DNA of 30,709 nt from Gemmatimonadota bacterium (GTDB lineage: Bacteria; Gemmatimonadota; Gemmatimonadetes; Gemmatimonadales; GWC2-71-9), in the NCBI GenBank assembly GCA_003221825.1, contig QHUE01000007.1, positions 1 through 30,709 on the forward strand. The letters are read 5' to 3'. Both the position numbers and the translations under genes were made by a program. Positions 15,176 to 22,644 of the stretch are shown here, one piece after another. The stretch's first letter is position 1; each line of letters starts with the position of its first letter. Under the pieces are notes generated by a model that saw only the letters and a list, made by a program, of their open reading frames with translations, was not told the origin of the DNA and searched no databases.

Positions 15176-15925
15176 ATGCTGCTTGTCATGGCGGCGCTCC
15201 TCGCCTCATCCCTGCATCTTCAGACCGACACCACCGCAGGGATCCACGGCGCAGTCATCTCCTCGTTCAACGGCGGCCCCATCGCCGGCGTGATGATCGC
15301 GGCGCGCGAAGGCGGGAAGTTCACCCTCACCGACGAGCAGGGACGGTTTGCCCTCACTGGCTTGCCCAGCGGGCGGCGGGCCATCCTGATCTCGTACGAC
15401 GGGCGCGTGACCGAGGATTACCTGTTTTCGCTCGAGCCACAACACTCGAAACGGATCGCCGTGTTGCTCGACCAGGATGCGGAGGATCTCGATCCGCTGG
15501 TCGTCGAAGCGCAAGCGGCGAATCTGTGGCGTGACCTGGCGGGATTCTACGAGCGGCGGGAGACCTATCGCGGCTTCGCGCACTTCTTTACCCGCGAGGA
15601 GATCAGTCACCTCCACGCGGCGAGGCTCAGCAGTCTGCTCACGCTTGAGGGCATCGTGACGCGCTGCTCCGCGGAATGCCGCCCGACGCGGCTCACCCGT
15701 GGGTCGCTCTGCCTGGTTCCGGTCAGCGTCAACGGCGTTGCGCAGCGCGAACCGGATTACGATCGCATCAACATCTCGGACGTCACCGGTGTCGAGGTAT
15801 ACCGGGGGGTGCCGCCGGCAGATCTGGCCCGCGCGCTGGTCCCGGTGGCTGGCGCCTCGACGTGGATGGGCGCGGGCTGGTCGGCCCGGGGGTCGTGCGG
15901 CCTCGTGGAGATCTGGACGCGCTAG
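15176..15925 (+). CDS. Exported protein with carboxypeptidase-regulatory-like domain
   Basis: 249 residues. A short hydrophobic signal (LLVMAALLASSLHLQ) is followed by a CarboxypepD_reg-like beta-sandwich (about 20-95: IHGAVISSFNGGPIAGVMIA, then TDEQGRFALTGLPSGRRAI). The rest (about 105-249) resembles the plug-like portion of TonB-linked proteins (PVSVNGVAQREPDYDRINI, DVTGVEVYRGV, then GSCGLVEIWT), but no barrel follows. It is likely periplasmic or surface-exposed with an unknown role; a truncated TonB-receptor relative is the main alternative. Its stop shares CTAG with the facing ychF stop. Confidence 0.7.
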   Translation: MLLVMAALLASSLHLQTDTTAGIHGAVISSFNGGPIAGVMIAAREGGKFTLTDEQGRFALTGLPSGRRAILISYDGRVTEDYLFSLEPQHSKRIAVLLDQDAEDLDPLVVEAQAANLWRDLAGFYERRETYRGFAHFFTREEISHLHAARLSSLLTLEGIVTRCSAECRPTRLTRGSLCLVPVSVNGVAQREPDYDRINISDVTGVEVYRGVPPADLARALVPVAGASTWMGAGWSARGSCGLVEIWTR

Positions 15926-17025
15926 ACGTTGAACCGAAACAGCAGGATGTCGCCGTCCGTCACGACGTAGTCGCGCCCCTCGCTTCTGATCAGACCCTGT
16001 TCGCGGGCAGCCTTGTAGCTGCCCGCTTTCACAAACTCCCCGAACCCCACCGTCTCGGCGCGGATAAATCCGCGCTGGAAATCCGAGTGGATCTCGCCCG
16101 CGGCGTCGAAGGCGGTGTGAGCGCGATGCATCGTCCAGGCGCGCACTTCGTTTTCGCCGACGGTGAAAAACGTCTGCAGGCCGAGCAGCCGGTAGCCCGC
16201 GTGAATCAGCCGGTCGAGTCCCGGCTCGGCGACGCCGGCGCTGGCGAGATACTCCCGCCGCTCTTCCCCCGCCAGCTCGCCGAGCTCCGCCTCGAATTTG
16301 GCGGAGAAGGGGACAATCTCCGCTTCTTCGTGATGGGTCTGCACGGCGGCCCGGAGCTTATCGATCCATTGGCCGCCACCCGAAGCGAGATCGTCTTCGT
16401 TGACGTTCGCCGCATAGAGGATAGGCTTGGCGGTGAGCAATCCCAGCGTGCGCAGGAACTTGATCGCGTCGGCGTTTTCGCCCGCTTCGCGGGCGCCGCG
16501 GCCGGCGTTCAACTCCGCCACGACGCGATCGAGCAGGACGAGCTCGAGCTGGGCCTCCTTGTCGCCGGCGCGCGCCGATTTGCGCGTCTTATCGAGCCGG
16601 CGCTCGACGACGGCGAGATCGGCGAGCGCCAGCTCGCTGGTGATGACGTCGTGATCGCGCACCGGATCGACCGGCCCCATGACGTGCACCACGTCGGGGT
16701 CCTCGAAGCAGCGGATGACGTGCACGACCGCGTCCACCTCGCGAATGTGCGAGAGGAACTGGTTGCCGAGTCCCTCGCCCTGGGACGCGCCTTTCACCAG
16801 GCCGGCGATGTCCACGAACTCGACGACCGCGGGGATCTTCTTCTTCGGTTTGACGACCTGGTTGAGGGTTTCCAGCCGCGGATCAGGGACTTCCACGACG
16901 CCGACGTTCGGCTCCACGGTGCAGAAGGGATAATTCTCCGCGGCCGCGGCTTTCGAGGACGTCAGCGCGTTGAAGAGCGTCGATTTGCCGACATTCGGAA
17001 GACCGACGATGCCGAGACGCAGCAT
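15922..17025 (-). CDS. ychF: Ribosome-binding ATPase YchF
   Basis: 367 residues from ATG 17025. The P-loop is GLPNVGKS (residues 8-15), followed by NYPFCTVEPNVGVVEVPD and the G3 segment DIAGLVKGASQGEGLGNQFL. The C-terminal TGS domain ends AGSYKAAREQGLIRSEGRDY and DILLFRFNV. This Obg-related P-loop NTPase prefers ATP and associates with the ribosome. It overlaps pth by one base (TGATG), a widespread pth-ychF pairing. Confidence 0.96.
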   Translation of the reverse strand: MLRLGIVGLPNVGKSTLFNALTSSKAAAAENYPFCTVEPNVGVVEVPDPRLETLNQVVKPKKKIPAVVEFVDIAGLVKGASQGEGLGNQFLSHIREVDAVVHVIRCFEDPDVVHVMGPVDPVRDHDVITSELALADLAVVERRLDKTRKSARAGDKEAQLELVLLDRVVAELNAGRGAREAGENADAIKFLRTLGLLTAKPILYAANVNEDDLASGGGQWIDKLRAAVQTHHEEAEIVPFSAKFEAELGELAGEERREYLASAGVAEPGLDRLIHAGYRLLGLQTFFTVGENEVRAWTMHRAHTAFDAAGEIHSDFQRGFIRAETVGFGEFVKAGSYKAAREQGLIRSEGRDYVVTDGDILLFRFNV

Positions 17026-17558
17026 CAGGCCTTAAGCCACTTCTCGACCGACTCGATCATCTGCGGCAGGAGCGCCTGCACTTCCTCCAGCTGCTCCGGC
17101 TCGAACGGCGCGAGCACGTAGTCCGCCCAGTCCCCGGTGCCCTCGGGCAGCGGGCCGACACCCACGCGCAGGCGGGCGTATTGCTGAGACTGCAAGGCGC
17201 CTTCGATGCTCTTCAAGCCGTTGTGGCCCCCCGCCGAGCCGTCGGGGCGCAGCCGAAACGTGCCGAGCGGAATCTGGAAATCATCGACGAGGATGAGCAG
17301 GTCCCGGGGTGCCGCGAACGTCGGATCTGCGCGCAGCGACGCCAGCGCGGCGCCGCTGCGATTCATGAATGTCGTGGGCTTGAGGACGCGCACGGGCACG
17401 CCGGCCACGGTGCCTTCCGTCGCGCGGGCGCGCTCGGCGCGACGGAAGGGCGGGAGCTGCCAATGCTCGGCGACGGCGTCGGCGAGGAGAAAGCCGGCAT
17501 TGTGGCGCGTCGCCGCGTATTCCGGACCCGGATTGCCCAGGCCGACGACGGCGCGCAC
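17025..17558 (-). CDS. pth: Peptidyl-tRNA hydrolase
   Basis: 177 residues from GTG 17558. Catalytic and binding residues are visible: Asn9 and His19 in VVGLGNPGPEYAATRHNAGF, Asn66 in FMNRSG, Asp92/93 in ILVDDFQIPLG, and GGHNGLKSI. It releases tRNA from stalled peptidyl-tRNA. The Shine-Dalgarno AAGGAGGAG is formed by the last codons of rplY, with 6 nt to the GTG, so the two genes are likely co-translated. Confidence 0.96.
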   Translation of the reverse strand: MRAVVGLGNPGPEYAATRHNAGFLLADAVAEHWQLPPFRRAERARATEGTVAGVPVRVLKPTTFMNRSGAALASLRADPTFAAPRDLLILVDDFQIPLGTFRLRPDGSAGGHNGLKSIEGALQSQQYARLRVGVGPLPEGTGDWADYVLAPFEPEQLEEVQALLPQMIESVEKWLKA

Positions 17559-17561
17559 GGA

Positions 17562-18290
17562 CTACTCCTCCTTCTTGCCCTTGGGCTTCTCCTCTGCTTT
17601 GGGCGCAGCCTTGCCTTCGGGTGCGGGGGCCGCTTCGCCCTCTTCGCCTTCCTCACCCTCGCGGACCTTGCGGATGAGCTCGGGCTCGGCGACCTCGGTC
17701 GCGGTTTCGGCGGCCGGCGCGGCGACTTCCTCGGCGCGCGGCGGCACCACCGTCGCGATCGTGAGATCGGCGCCGGTGAGGATGACCGCATTGGCGATCG
17801 TGAGATCCCGCGTGTGCAACGAGTCGCCGATCTTCAGCGCGCTGACGTCGAGCTCGACGCGGTCGGGAATGTGCTCGGGCAGCACTTCGATCTCGACCTC
17901 GCGGGTCACCTGATCGAGCACGCCGCCGGCGTTGCGCACGCCGTCGGGTGTGCCGACGAGGTGGACGGGGACCTTGAGGGTGACCTTCTCGTCCGCTTTG
18001 ATCTCGTAGAAATCGACGTGGATGATGTCGGGGCGGAGGGGGTGGCGCTGGATCTCGCGAATCAAGGCCCGCGCTTTCTTGCCGTCCACGGTGAGGTCGA
18101 TGAGCGTGCTCTCGGGCTCGATCCCCGTGAGCGCCTTCTCGAGGGCGAGCGCGTCCACCATGAGCGGCTGCGTGGGGCGGCCGTGGCCGTAGATCACGGC
18201 CGGAACCTGCTTCTGAAAGCGCGCCTGCCGCGCCGCGCCCTTACCTGTTTTCGCGCGCGCCGTCGCGGAGAGACTCACCGTCTGTGCCAT
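17562..18290 (-). CDS. rplY: 50S ribosomal protein L25/general stress protein Ctc (bL25)
   Basis: 242 residues, the long Ctc form. The N-terminal 5S-rRNA-binding domain (about 1-95) has ARQARFQKQVPAVIYGHG and ALIREIQRHPLRPDIIHVDF. The second beta domain runs to about 190 (VPVHLVGTPDGVRNAGGVLD), and a low-complexity Glu/Lys/Ala tail ends in KKEE. It sits between prs and pth, as in many bacteria. Confidence 0.95.
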   Translation of the reverse strand: MAQTVSLSATARAKTGKGAARQARFQKQVPAVIYGHGRPTQPLMVDALALEKALTGIEPESTLIDLTVDGKKARALIREIQRHPLRPDIIHVDFYEIKADEKVTLKVPVHLVGTPDGVRNAGGVLDQVTREVEIEVLPEHIPDRVELDVSALKIGDSLHTRDLTIANAVILTGADLTIATVVPPRAEEVAAPAAETATEVAEPELIRKVREGEEGEEGEAAPAPEGKAAPKAEEKPKGKKEE

Positions 18291-18296
18291 ACGTCC

Positions 18297-18324
18297 GTCC
18301 TCAGTCCTCAGTCATCGGTCGTCA
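18297..18324. repeat. Degenerate 7-bp tandem repeat (GTCCTCA)
   Basis: Four heptamers (GTCCTCA twice, GTCATCG, GTCGTCA) fill the spacer between the prs stop and rplY. The last unit contains the prs stop codon. No hairpin is evident. Confidence 0.6.
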
Positions 18325-19275
18325 GTCGAACAACGAGCTGACGGATTGGTTCGAATGCTCATAGCCGATGGCTTTGGCCATCAGGCTTGCGATCGACAAC
18401 ACCTTCAGCTTCTCAAACTGCTTCTCGTCCGGAATCCGGATCGTATTCGTGACCGTCACTTCTTCGATCGGCGCGGCCCGCAGCCGTTCGACCGCCGGGC
18501 CCGACAGCAGCGCATGCGTCGCGAACGCGAAGATGCGTTTGGCGCCGAGCCGCCGCAGCGCCGCCGCCGCCTCGGCGATGGTGCCGGCGGTATCGATCAT
18601 GTCGTCGGGGATCAGCACGTCTTTCCCCTCGACTTCACCGACGACGTTCACGACCTCCGCGATGTTCGCGGACGGGCGCCGCTTGTCGATGATCGCGAGC
18701 GAGGCGTCGAGCCGCTTCGCGAACCCGCGGGCCATCTTCGCCGACCCGACGTCCGGCGCGACGACGACCGGATCGTGCAGCTGCTTGGTCCGGTAGTGGC
18801 TCACGAACACCGGCGCCGCGTACAGATGGTCCACCGGAATGTCGAAGAACCCCTGCACCTGGTGGGAATGAAAGTCCATTCCCAGCACGCGGTCCGCTCC
18901 GGCGTGGGTGATCAGGTTCGCCACCAGCTTGGCGCTGATCGCCACGCGCGGTTGATCTTTCCGGTCCTGCCGCGCGTAGCCGAAGTACGGGAGCACCGCG
19001 GTGATGCGGGCGGCGCTCGCGCGGCGCGCCGCGTCGATCAGGAGCAACAGCTCCATGTAGTTTTCCGCCGGCGGGTTCGTGGGCTGGATGATGAAGACAT
19101 CCCGCCCGCGCACGTTCTCGTCGATCTTGACGAAGAGTTCGCCGTCGGCAAACCGCCGCAACGTCACCGCGCACAGCGGTTGTCCCAAATGCTGGGCCAT
19201 CTCCTCGGCGAGGGGCCGGTTGGCCGTGCCGGCGAGGAGCAGGAGCTGGCTGCGTGACAACGACAGGTCCCGCAT
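18322..19275 (-). CDS. prs: Ribose-phosphate pyrophosphokinase
   Basis: 317 residues from ATG 19275. It makes PRPP from ribose 5-phosphate and ATP. The flexible loop and active site are visible: FADGELFVKIDENVRGRDVF, YFGYARQDRK, MDFHSHQVQGFF, and the PRPP loop DDMIDTAGTIAEA. An in-frame start at 19329 would add 18 residues that are not conserved. It is likely the first gene of prs-rplY-pth-ychF and diverges from a kinase gene; 79 nt separate the two starts. Confidence 0.96.
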   Translation of the reverse strand: MRDLSLSRSQLLLLAGTANRPLAEEMAQHLGQPLCAVTLRRFADGELFVKIDENVRGRDVFIIQPTNPPAENYMELLLLIDAARRASAARITAVLPYFGYARQDRKDQPRVAISAKLVANLITHAGADRVLGMDFHSHQVQGFFDIPVDHLYAAPVFVSHYRTKQLHDPVVVAPDVGSAKMARGFAKRLDASLAIIDKRRPSANIAEVVNVVGEVEGKDVLIPDDMIDTAGTIAEAAAALRRLGAKRIFAFATHALLSGPAVERLRAAPIEEVTVTNTIRIPDEKQFEKLKVLSIASLMAKAIGYEHSNQSVSSLFD

Positions 19276-19341
19276 TGGGCACAGGAAAGTAGTCGGCAAG
19301 CCGCGTGTCGCCAAGGCCTTACCCCGCAAAGCGAGGCACCG

Positions 19342-19347
19342 TATCCT
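19342..19347 (+). promoter_or_regulatory. -10-like element TATCCT, possible leaderless promoter for the kinase gene
   Basis: TATCCT ends 7 nt before the GTG start at 19355, which would put the first transcribed base at the start codon. TTACCC lies 17 nt upstream as a weak -35. No Shine-Dalgarno is present. Confidence 0.35.
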
Positions 19348-19354
19348 AGAGCCC

Positions 19355-21605
19355 GTGAACGACCTTCAGTCGCGGCTCGCCGCTGCGCTGTCGGGGGGGG
19401 GCCGCTACACGATCGAGCGCGAGATCGGCCGCGGTGGGATGTCCATCGTCTTTCTCGCCTACGACCCGACCCTCGATCGTCGGGTCGCGATCAAAGTCCT
19501 GCGCCCCGAGCTGGCGGCGACGCTGGGGCCGGATCGGTTCCTGGCCGAGATCAAGGTCGCCGCGCGCCTCAAGCACCCCTACATCTTGAAGCTGCACGAA
19601 GCGGGCGACGCCCGCGGGTTGCTCTTCTACTCGATGCCGTACGTCGAGGGCGAGACGTTGCGGCAGCGCCTGGCCCGCGAACGTACCCTGCCGGTTGCAG
19701 AAGCGCTACGCATCGCGCAGGAAGTCGCCGAGGCGCTCGATCATGCCCATCGGCAGAACGTCATCCATCGCGACATCAAGCCTGAGAACATCCTGTTCGA
19801 AGAGCACCACGCGCTGGTGAGCGACTTCGGTATTGCCAAGGCCATCATCGAGGCGGGGGATCGCCGGACGGTCCCCGGCATCGTGCTGGGCACTCTGGAT
19901 TACATGAGTCCGGAGCAGGAGCAGGGGCGGGCGGAGCTCGACGGCCGGACCGACATCTACAGTCTTGGCCTGGTGCTGTATGAGATGCTCATCGGAGAGA
20001 CGCCGGGTCCCGACAGTGCCGTGGACTCGTTGACCGGGCGGCGACCCGACGTGCCGGTCGCGGTCGTCCGGATGCTGCGCACGGCGCTCGCGCGCGATCC
20101 CGCGAACCGGTTCAGCAGCGCGGCGGAATTCGTCTCCGCGCTGGAGACGCTGACACAGGCACGGCCCGTCAATGCCAAGCGGCGCCGATGGAGCATCGTG
20201 GCCGCAACGGTGGGAGTCATCGCCGTGGCGCTGATCCTCTGGGCCGTTCGCAGACCGGGCGTGACCGCGCCGCTCGATCCGACGCACATCGCCGTCCTGT
20301 ACTTCGATGACATCAGCCCGGACAGCTCGCTACGGACGGTGGCGGCGGGTCTCACCGAGGATCTCATCGATCAGCTTGCGCAGGTGCCGGCGTTGCGCGT
20401 GACGTCGCCGAACGGCGTGCGCTTCTATCGCGGCCGGACGGTGCGACCGGACAGCCTGGCGCGTGTGCTGAATAGCGGGACGATCGTCTCGGGCAGCGTC
20501 ACCAGATCACGAGGAGTGCTGCGGGCGAGCGTGCGGCTGATCGACGGGACAACGGGTCAGGTGCTGCATACCCGTCAGGTGATGCGGCCGTATGGCGAGC
20601 TGTTCGCGTTCCAGGATACGATTACGGTGGATATCGCGACGTTTCTGCGGCAGCGGATTGGAGAAGCCGTCGTGTTGCGTGAGCGGCGTGTCGGCACAGC
20701 GAGCGTCGCGGCATGGGAAACCGTGCGGCAGGCGGACGCCCTGCGGGAAGACGCGCGCGAGGCGGTTCGCAGCGGGGACGACACTCGCGCCGGTAAGCTG
20801 TTGTCGCGGGCGGATTCTCTGTATGCGCGCGCCAGGGTGCTCGATCGTCGTTGGGCAATTCCCTATGTCGGTCGCGCCCGCGTCGCACTAGCGTTCGCGG
20901 AGCAGCTCGCGGAGCGGCGGGCCGGCGATGTGGCCCGCAACGCCGCGACGAGACCACTTCCCGAAACTCCGCGCTACGAAGACGAGTGGGGGCCTCCTGC
21001 GCTTTACGGGAAGGTTCGCAGACGCGGAGGAGGCGGCCTCACGGGCCCTGGATGCCGATGCATTCCTCCTCGAGGCGCGGCCGGTGTACGCCACGTTGTA
21101 CTACGCGGCTTTGAACCTCGAGCACTACGCCGACGCGCGGACGTGGTGTGCGCGCGCACGCAACCGCTTTCCGAACGATCTGGAATTCGCGCACTGCGAG
21201 TTGCGCACGTTGGGCTGGTCGGGTCGGGGCGGAAGCGCGATCGCACGGGGGTGGCGGATCGTCGACTCGCTCGACGCTGCTGCGCCGGCGAATACCGGCA
21301 CGTATCCCGCCGAGCGACGGCTGCTCATCGCCATGTTGTACGCGCGGAGCGGCGACGCCGACAGTGCAGGCGCGTTGCTGGCCGCCTCCCGGAACATGAG
21401 CGGCCAGGACTCCACGGCCGCGTGGTTTCTGCTTGCAGAGGCGCGCATCAGACTGCTGCTGGGTGAGCGGCAGCCGGCGCTGCACCTCCTCCTTCGCACG
21501 GTGGCTGCGAACCCGCAGCTCCGCAACTACATCGCCCGCGCCGCGTGGTTCGCGCCGCTACGCCGAGAACCGGAGTTTGTGCGCATCATGGGCGCATCGA
21601 CCTAG
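19355..21605 (+). pseudogene. Membrane Ser/Thr protein kinase with TolB-like and TPR region, frameshifted
   Basis: GTG 19355 opens a Hanks-type kinase: GRGGMS loop (25-30), Lys47 in VAIKVL, HRDIKPEN with Asp140, DFG, and GTLDYMSPEQ. A transmembrane helix (WSIVAATVGVIAVALILWAV, about 280-300) is followed by a TolB-N-like domain (AVLYFDDISPDSSLRTVAAG). Near 20988-20992 (five G) the TPR-like sequence moves to the +1 frame, continuing RFTGRFADAEEAASRALDAD to TAG 21605; the original frame ends at 21466 in unrelated sequence. Removing one G restores continuity. The segment before the shift looks shorter than in relatives as I recall them. A G9 run sits at codons 13-16. The kinase and membrane parts could still be made. 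Confidence 0.75.
19393..19401 (+). repeat. G9 homopolymer near the kinase start
   Basis: Nine G within codons 13-16 of the kinase gene, before the catalytic domain. Slippage would switch the frame ahead of all functional domains. Confidence 0.85.
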
Positions 21606-22002
21606 GGTTTGCAGCGGCCATCAACCGACGGCGCGTGCTCTTTGCGTAGTTGGCGCCACGGATCCGCTCATAATATGGAATCAACATGCGATCCGCCGCC
21701 GACATCGTGAAGAAAATTGCTTCCACCTGCCCGGGCTCAAACGAATCAGTGACAACCGTGCCGCTGTGTAGTCTGTAGCTGACGGTAACCTCAGCGACTT
21801 CGGCCGTAACAAAAATCCTCGACGTGTCCGACTGGCACGACGAGTCGGGTGCCTTCTTGCAGATGTAGCCATAGGTCTTGACGCTGTCCTGGTACATGTC
21901 TGGCGTCGCCGACGCGGGCGCGGATCTGCCATCTGCGAACAGCACCACCATCGTGGCCAGGATGAAAGAAGGAGAGGCGAAACCGGAGCTTGGGCGGCGC
22001 AT
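21586..22002 (-). CDS. Small exported protein of unknown function
   Basis: 138 residues from ATG 22002, with GGAGG 6 nt upstream. The N-terminus looks like a signal peptide (FILATMVVLFADGRSAPASA). The mature part has two Cys (ICKKAPDSSC) that could form a disulfide, and a beta-rich stretch (VTAEVAEVTVSYRLHSGTVV). I recognise no family. Its last 20 nt overlap the 3' end of the convergent kinase gene. It diverges from the Spy-like gene across a 126-nt control region. Confidence 0.6.
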   Translation of the reverse strand: MRRPSSGFASPSFILATMVVLFADGRSAPASATPDMYQDSVKTYGYICKKAPDSSCQSDTSRIFVTAEVAEVTVSYRLHSGTVVTDSFEPGQVEAIFFTMSAADRMLIPYYERIRGANYAKSTRRRLMAAANPRSMRP

Positions 22003-22003
22003 G

Positions 22004-22027
22004 ACCGGCCTCCGTTCTTGGGCCGGT
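22004..22027 (-). promoter_or_regulatory. Hairpin over the ribosome-binding site of the small exported protein
   Basis: Arms ACCGGCC (22004-22010) and GGCCGGT (22021-22027) flank a 10-nt loop. The stem ends one base before the ATG and contains part of the GGAGG, so folding would limit translation. Confidence 0.4.
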
Positions 22028-22061
22028 AAGGGTCGCTCCGAAAACCGGGGGCGTCAAGCTG

Positions 22062-22076
22062 CGCGTGACACACGCG
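22062..22076. promoter_or_regulatory. Palindrome CGCGTG-N3-CACGCG, possible operator
   Basis: A perfect 6+6 bp inverted repeat with a 3-nt spacer in the divergent region between the exported protein and the Spy-like gene. It lies 22 bp upstream of the TATACA element. The size suits a dimeric regulator; none is identified. Confidence 0.4.
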
Positions 22077-22098
22077 AACAGATGCGGGTCCACATGCG

Positions 22099-22104
22099 TA
22101 TACA
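22099..22104 (+). promoter_or_regulatory. -10 element TATACA for the Spy-like gene
   Basis: TATACA lies 24 nt before the ATG at 22129, leaving room for a short leader with CGGAGA as ribosome-binding site. A -35 (CGAACA at 22075-22080, 18-nt spacing) is weak. Confidence 0.4.
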
Positions 22105-22128
22105 GGACACCCTCAATCGGAGACCAGT

Positions 22129-22605
22129 ATGCGTTCGACGGTTCTGATGCTCTTGGTCCTAAGCGGCGCTGCGTCCGCCCTCGCCCAGACCCCGCAGGGC
22201 GGGCCACCAGCCGACGCCGGTCAGCGCCGCTTCCAACCGCCCCCCGATCACTGGATGACGATCGATTCGCTGAGCCAGACCCTCGGCCTGACCGCCGAGC
22301 AGCGCACGAAAATCACGCCGGCGTACACCGCGCTGAACGGCGTCATGAAAGACGCCGCGGCGCGCCGGCAGGCGATCCGGCAGCAGATGCAGGCGTCGGG
22401 AGGGTTCACGCCCGGGCAGGAGCCCACGCCCGCGCAGCGCGCCAAGTTCGACAGCGTGCGCACCGAGATGCAGGGGTTTCAGGCCGAAGCGGACCAGTGG
22501 TACGCCGCGATCCGCAACAATCTGACGCCCGATCAGCAAACGAAACTCGATGCGCTGCCCAAGCCGATGGCCTTTCGCCCGATGGGCGGCGGACCGCGTC
22601 AGTAG
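22129..22605 (+). CDS. Periplasmic Spy/LTXXQ-like protein
   Basis: 158 residues. A signal peptide (MLLVLSGAASALAQ) is followed by a helical Gln/Arg-rich body with two LTxxQ-like motifs, LGLTAEQRTKI and NLTPDQQTKLDAL, as in the Spy/CpxP/heavy-metal-sensor group. Spy-type proteins act as ATP-independent periplasmic chaperones or stress sensors; which applies here is unknown. The extreme Pro/Gly/Gln content at both ends suggests disordered tails. The ribosome-binding site is GGAGA, 6 nt upstream. The gene lies between two kinase genes whose products have periplasmic domains. Confidence 0.72.
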   Translation: MRSTVLMLLVLSGAASALAQTPQGGPPADAGQRRFQPPPDHWMTIDSLSQTLGLTAEQRTKITPAYTALNGVMKDAAARRQAIRQQMQASGGFTPGQEPTPAQRAKFDSVRTEMQGFQAEADQWYAAIRNNLTPDQQTKLDALPKPMAFRPMGGGPRQ

Positions 22606-22622
22606 CCTAGCGGCTGCCTAAC

Positions 22623-22644
22623 GCGGGAATCAGTATGTTCCCGC
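22623..22644 (+). promoter_or_regulatory. Hairpin abutting the kinase start codon
   Basis: GCGGGAA (22623-22629) and TTCCCGC (22638-22644) form a 7-bp stem with an 8-nt loop that ends exactly at the ATG 22645. A TATGTT -10-like hexamer (22634-22639) overlaps it. There is no Shine-Dalgarno, so either the mRNA is leaderless or the hairpin controls initiation. It lacks a U run, so a terminator for the upstream gene is unlikely. Confidence 0.4.
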
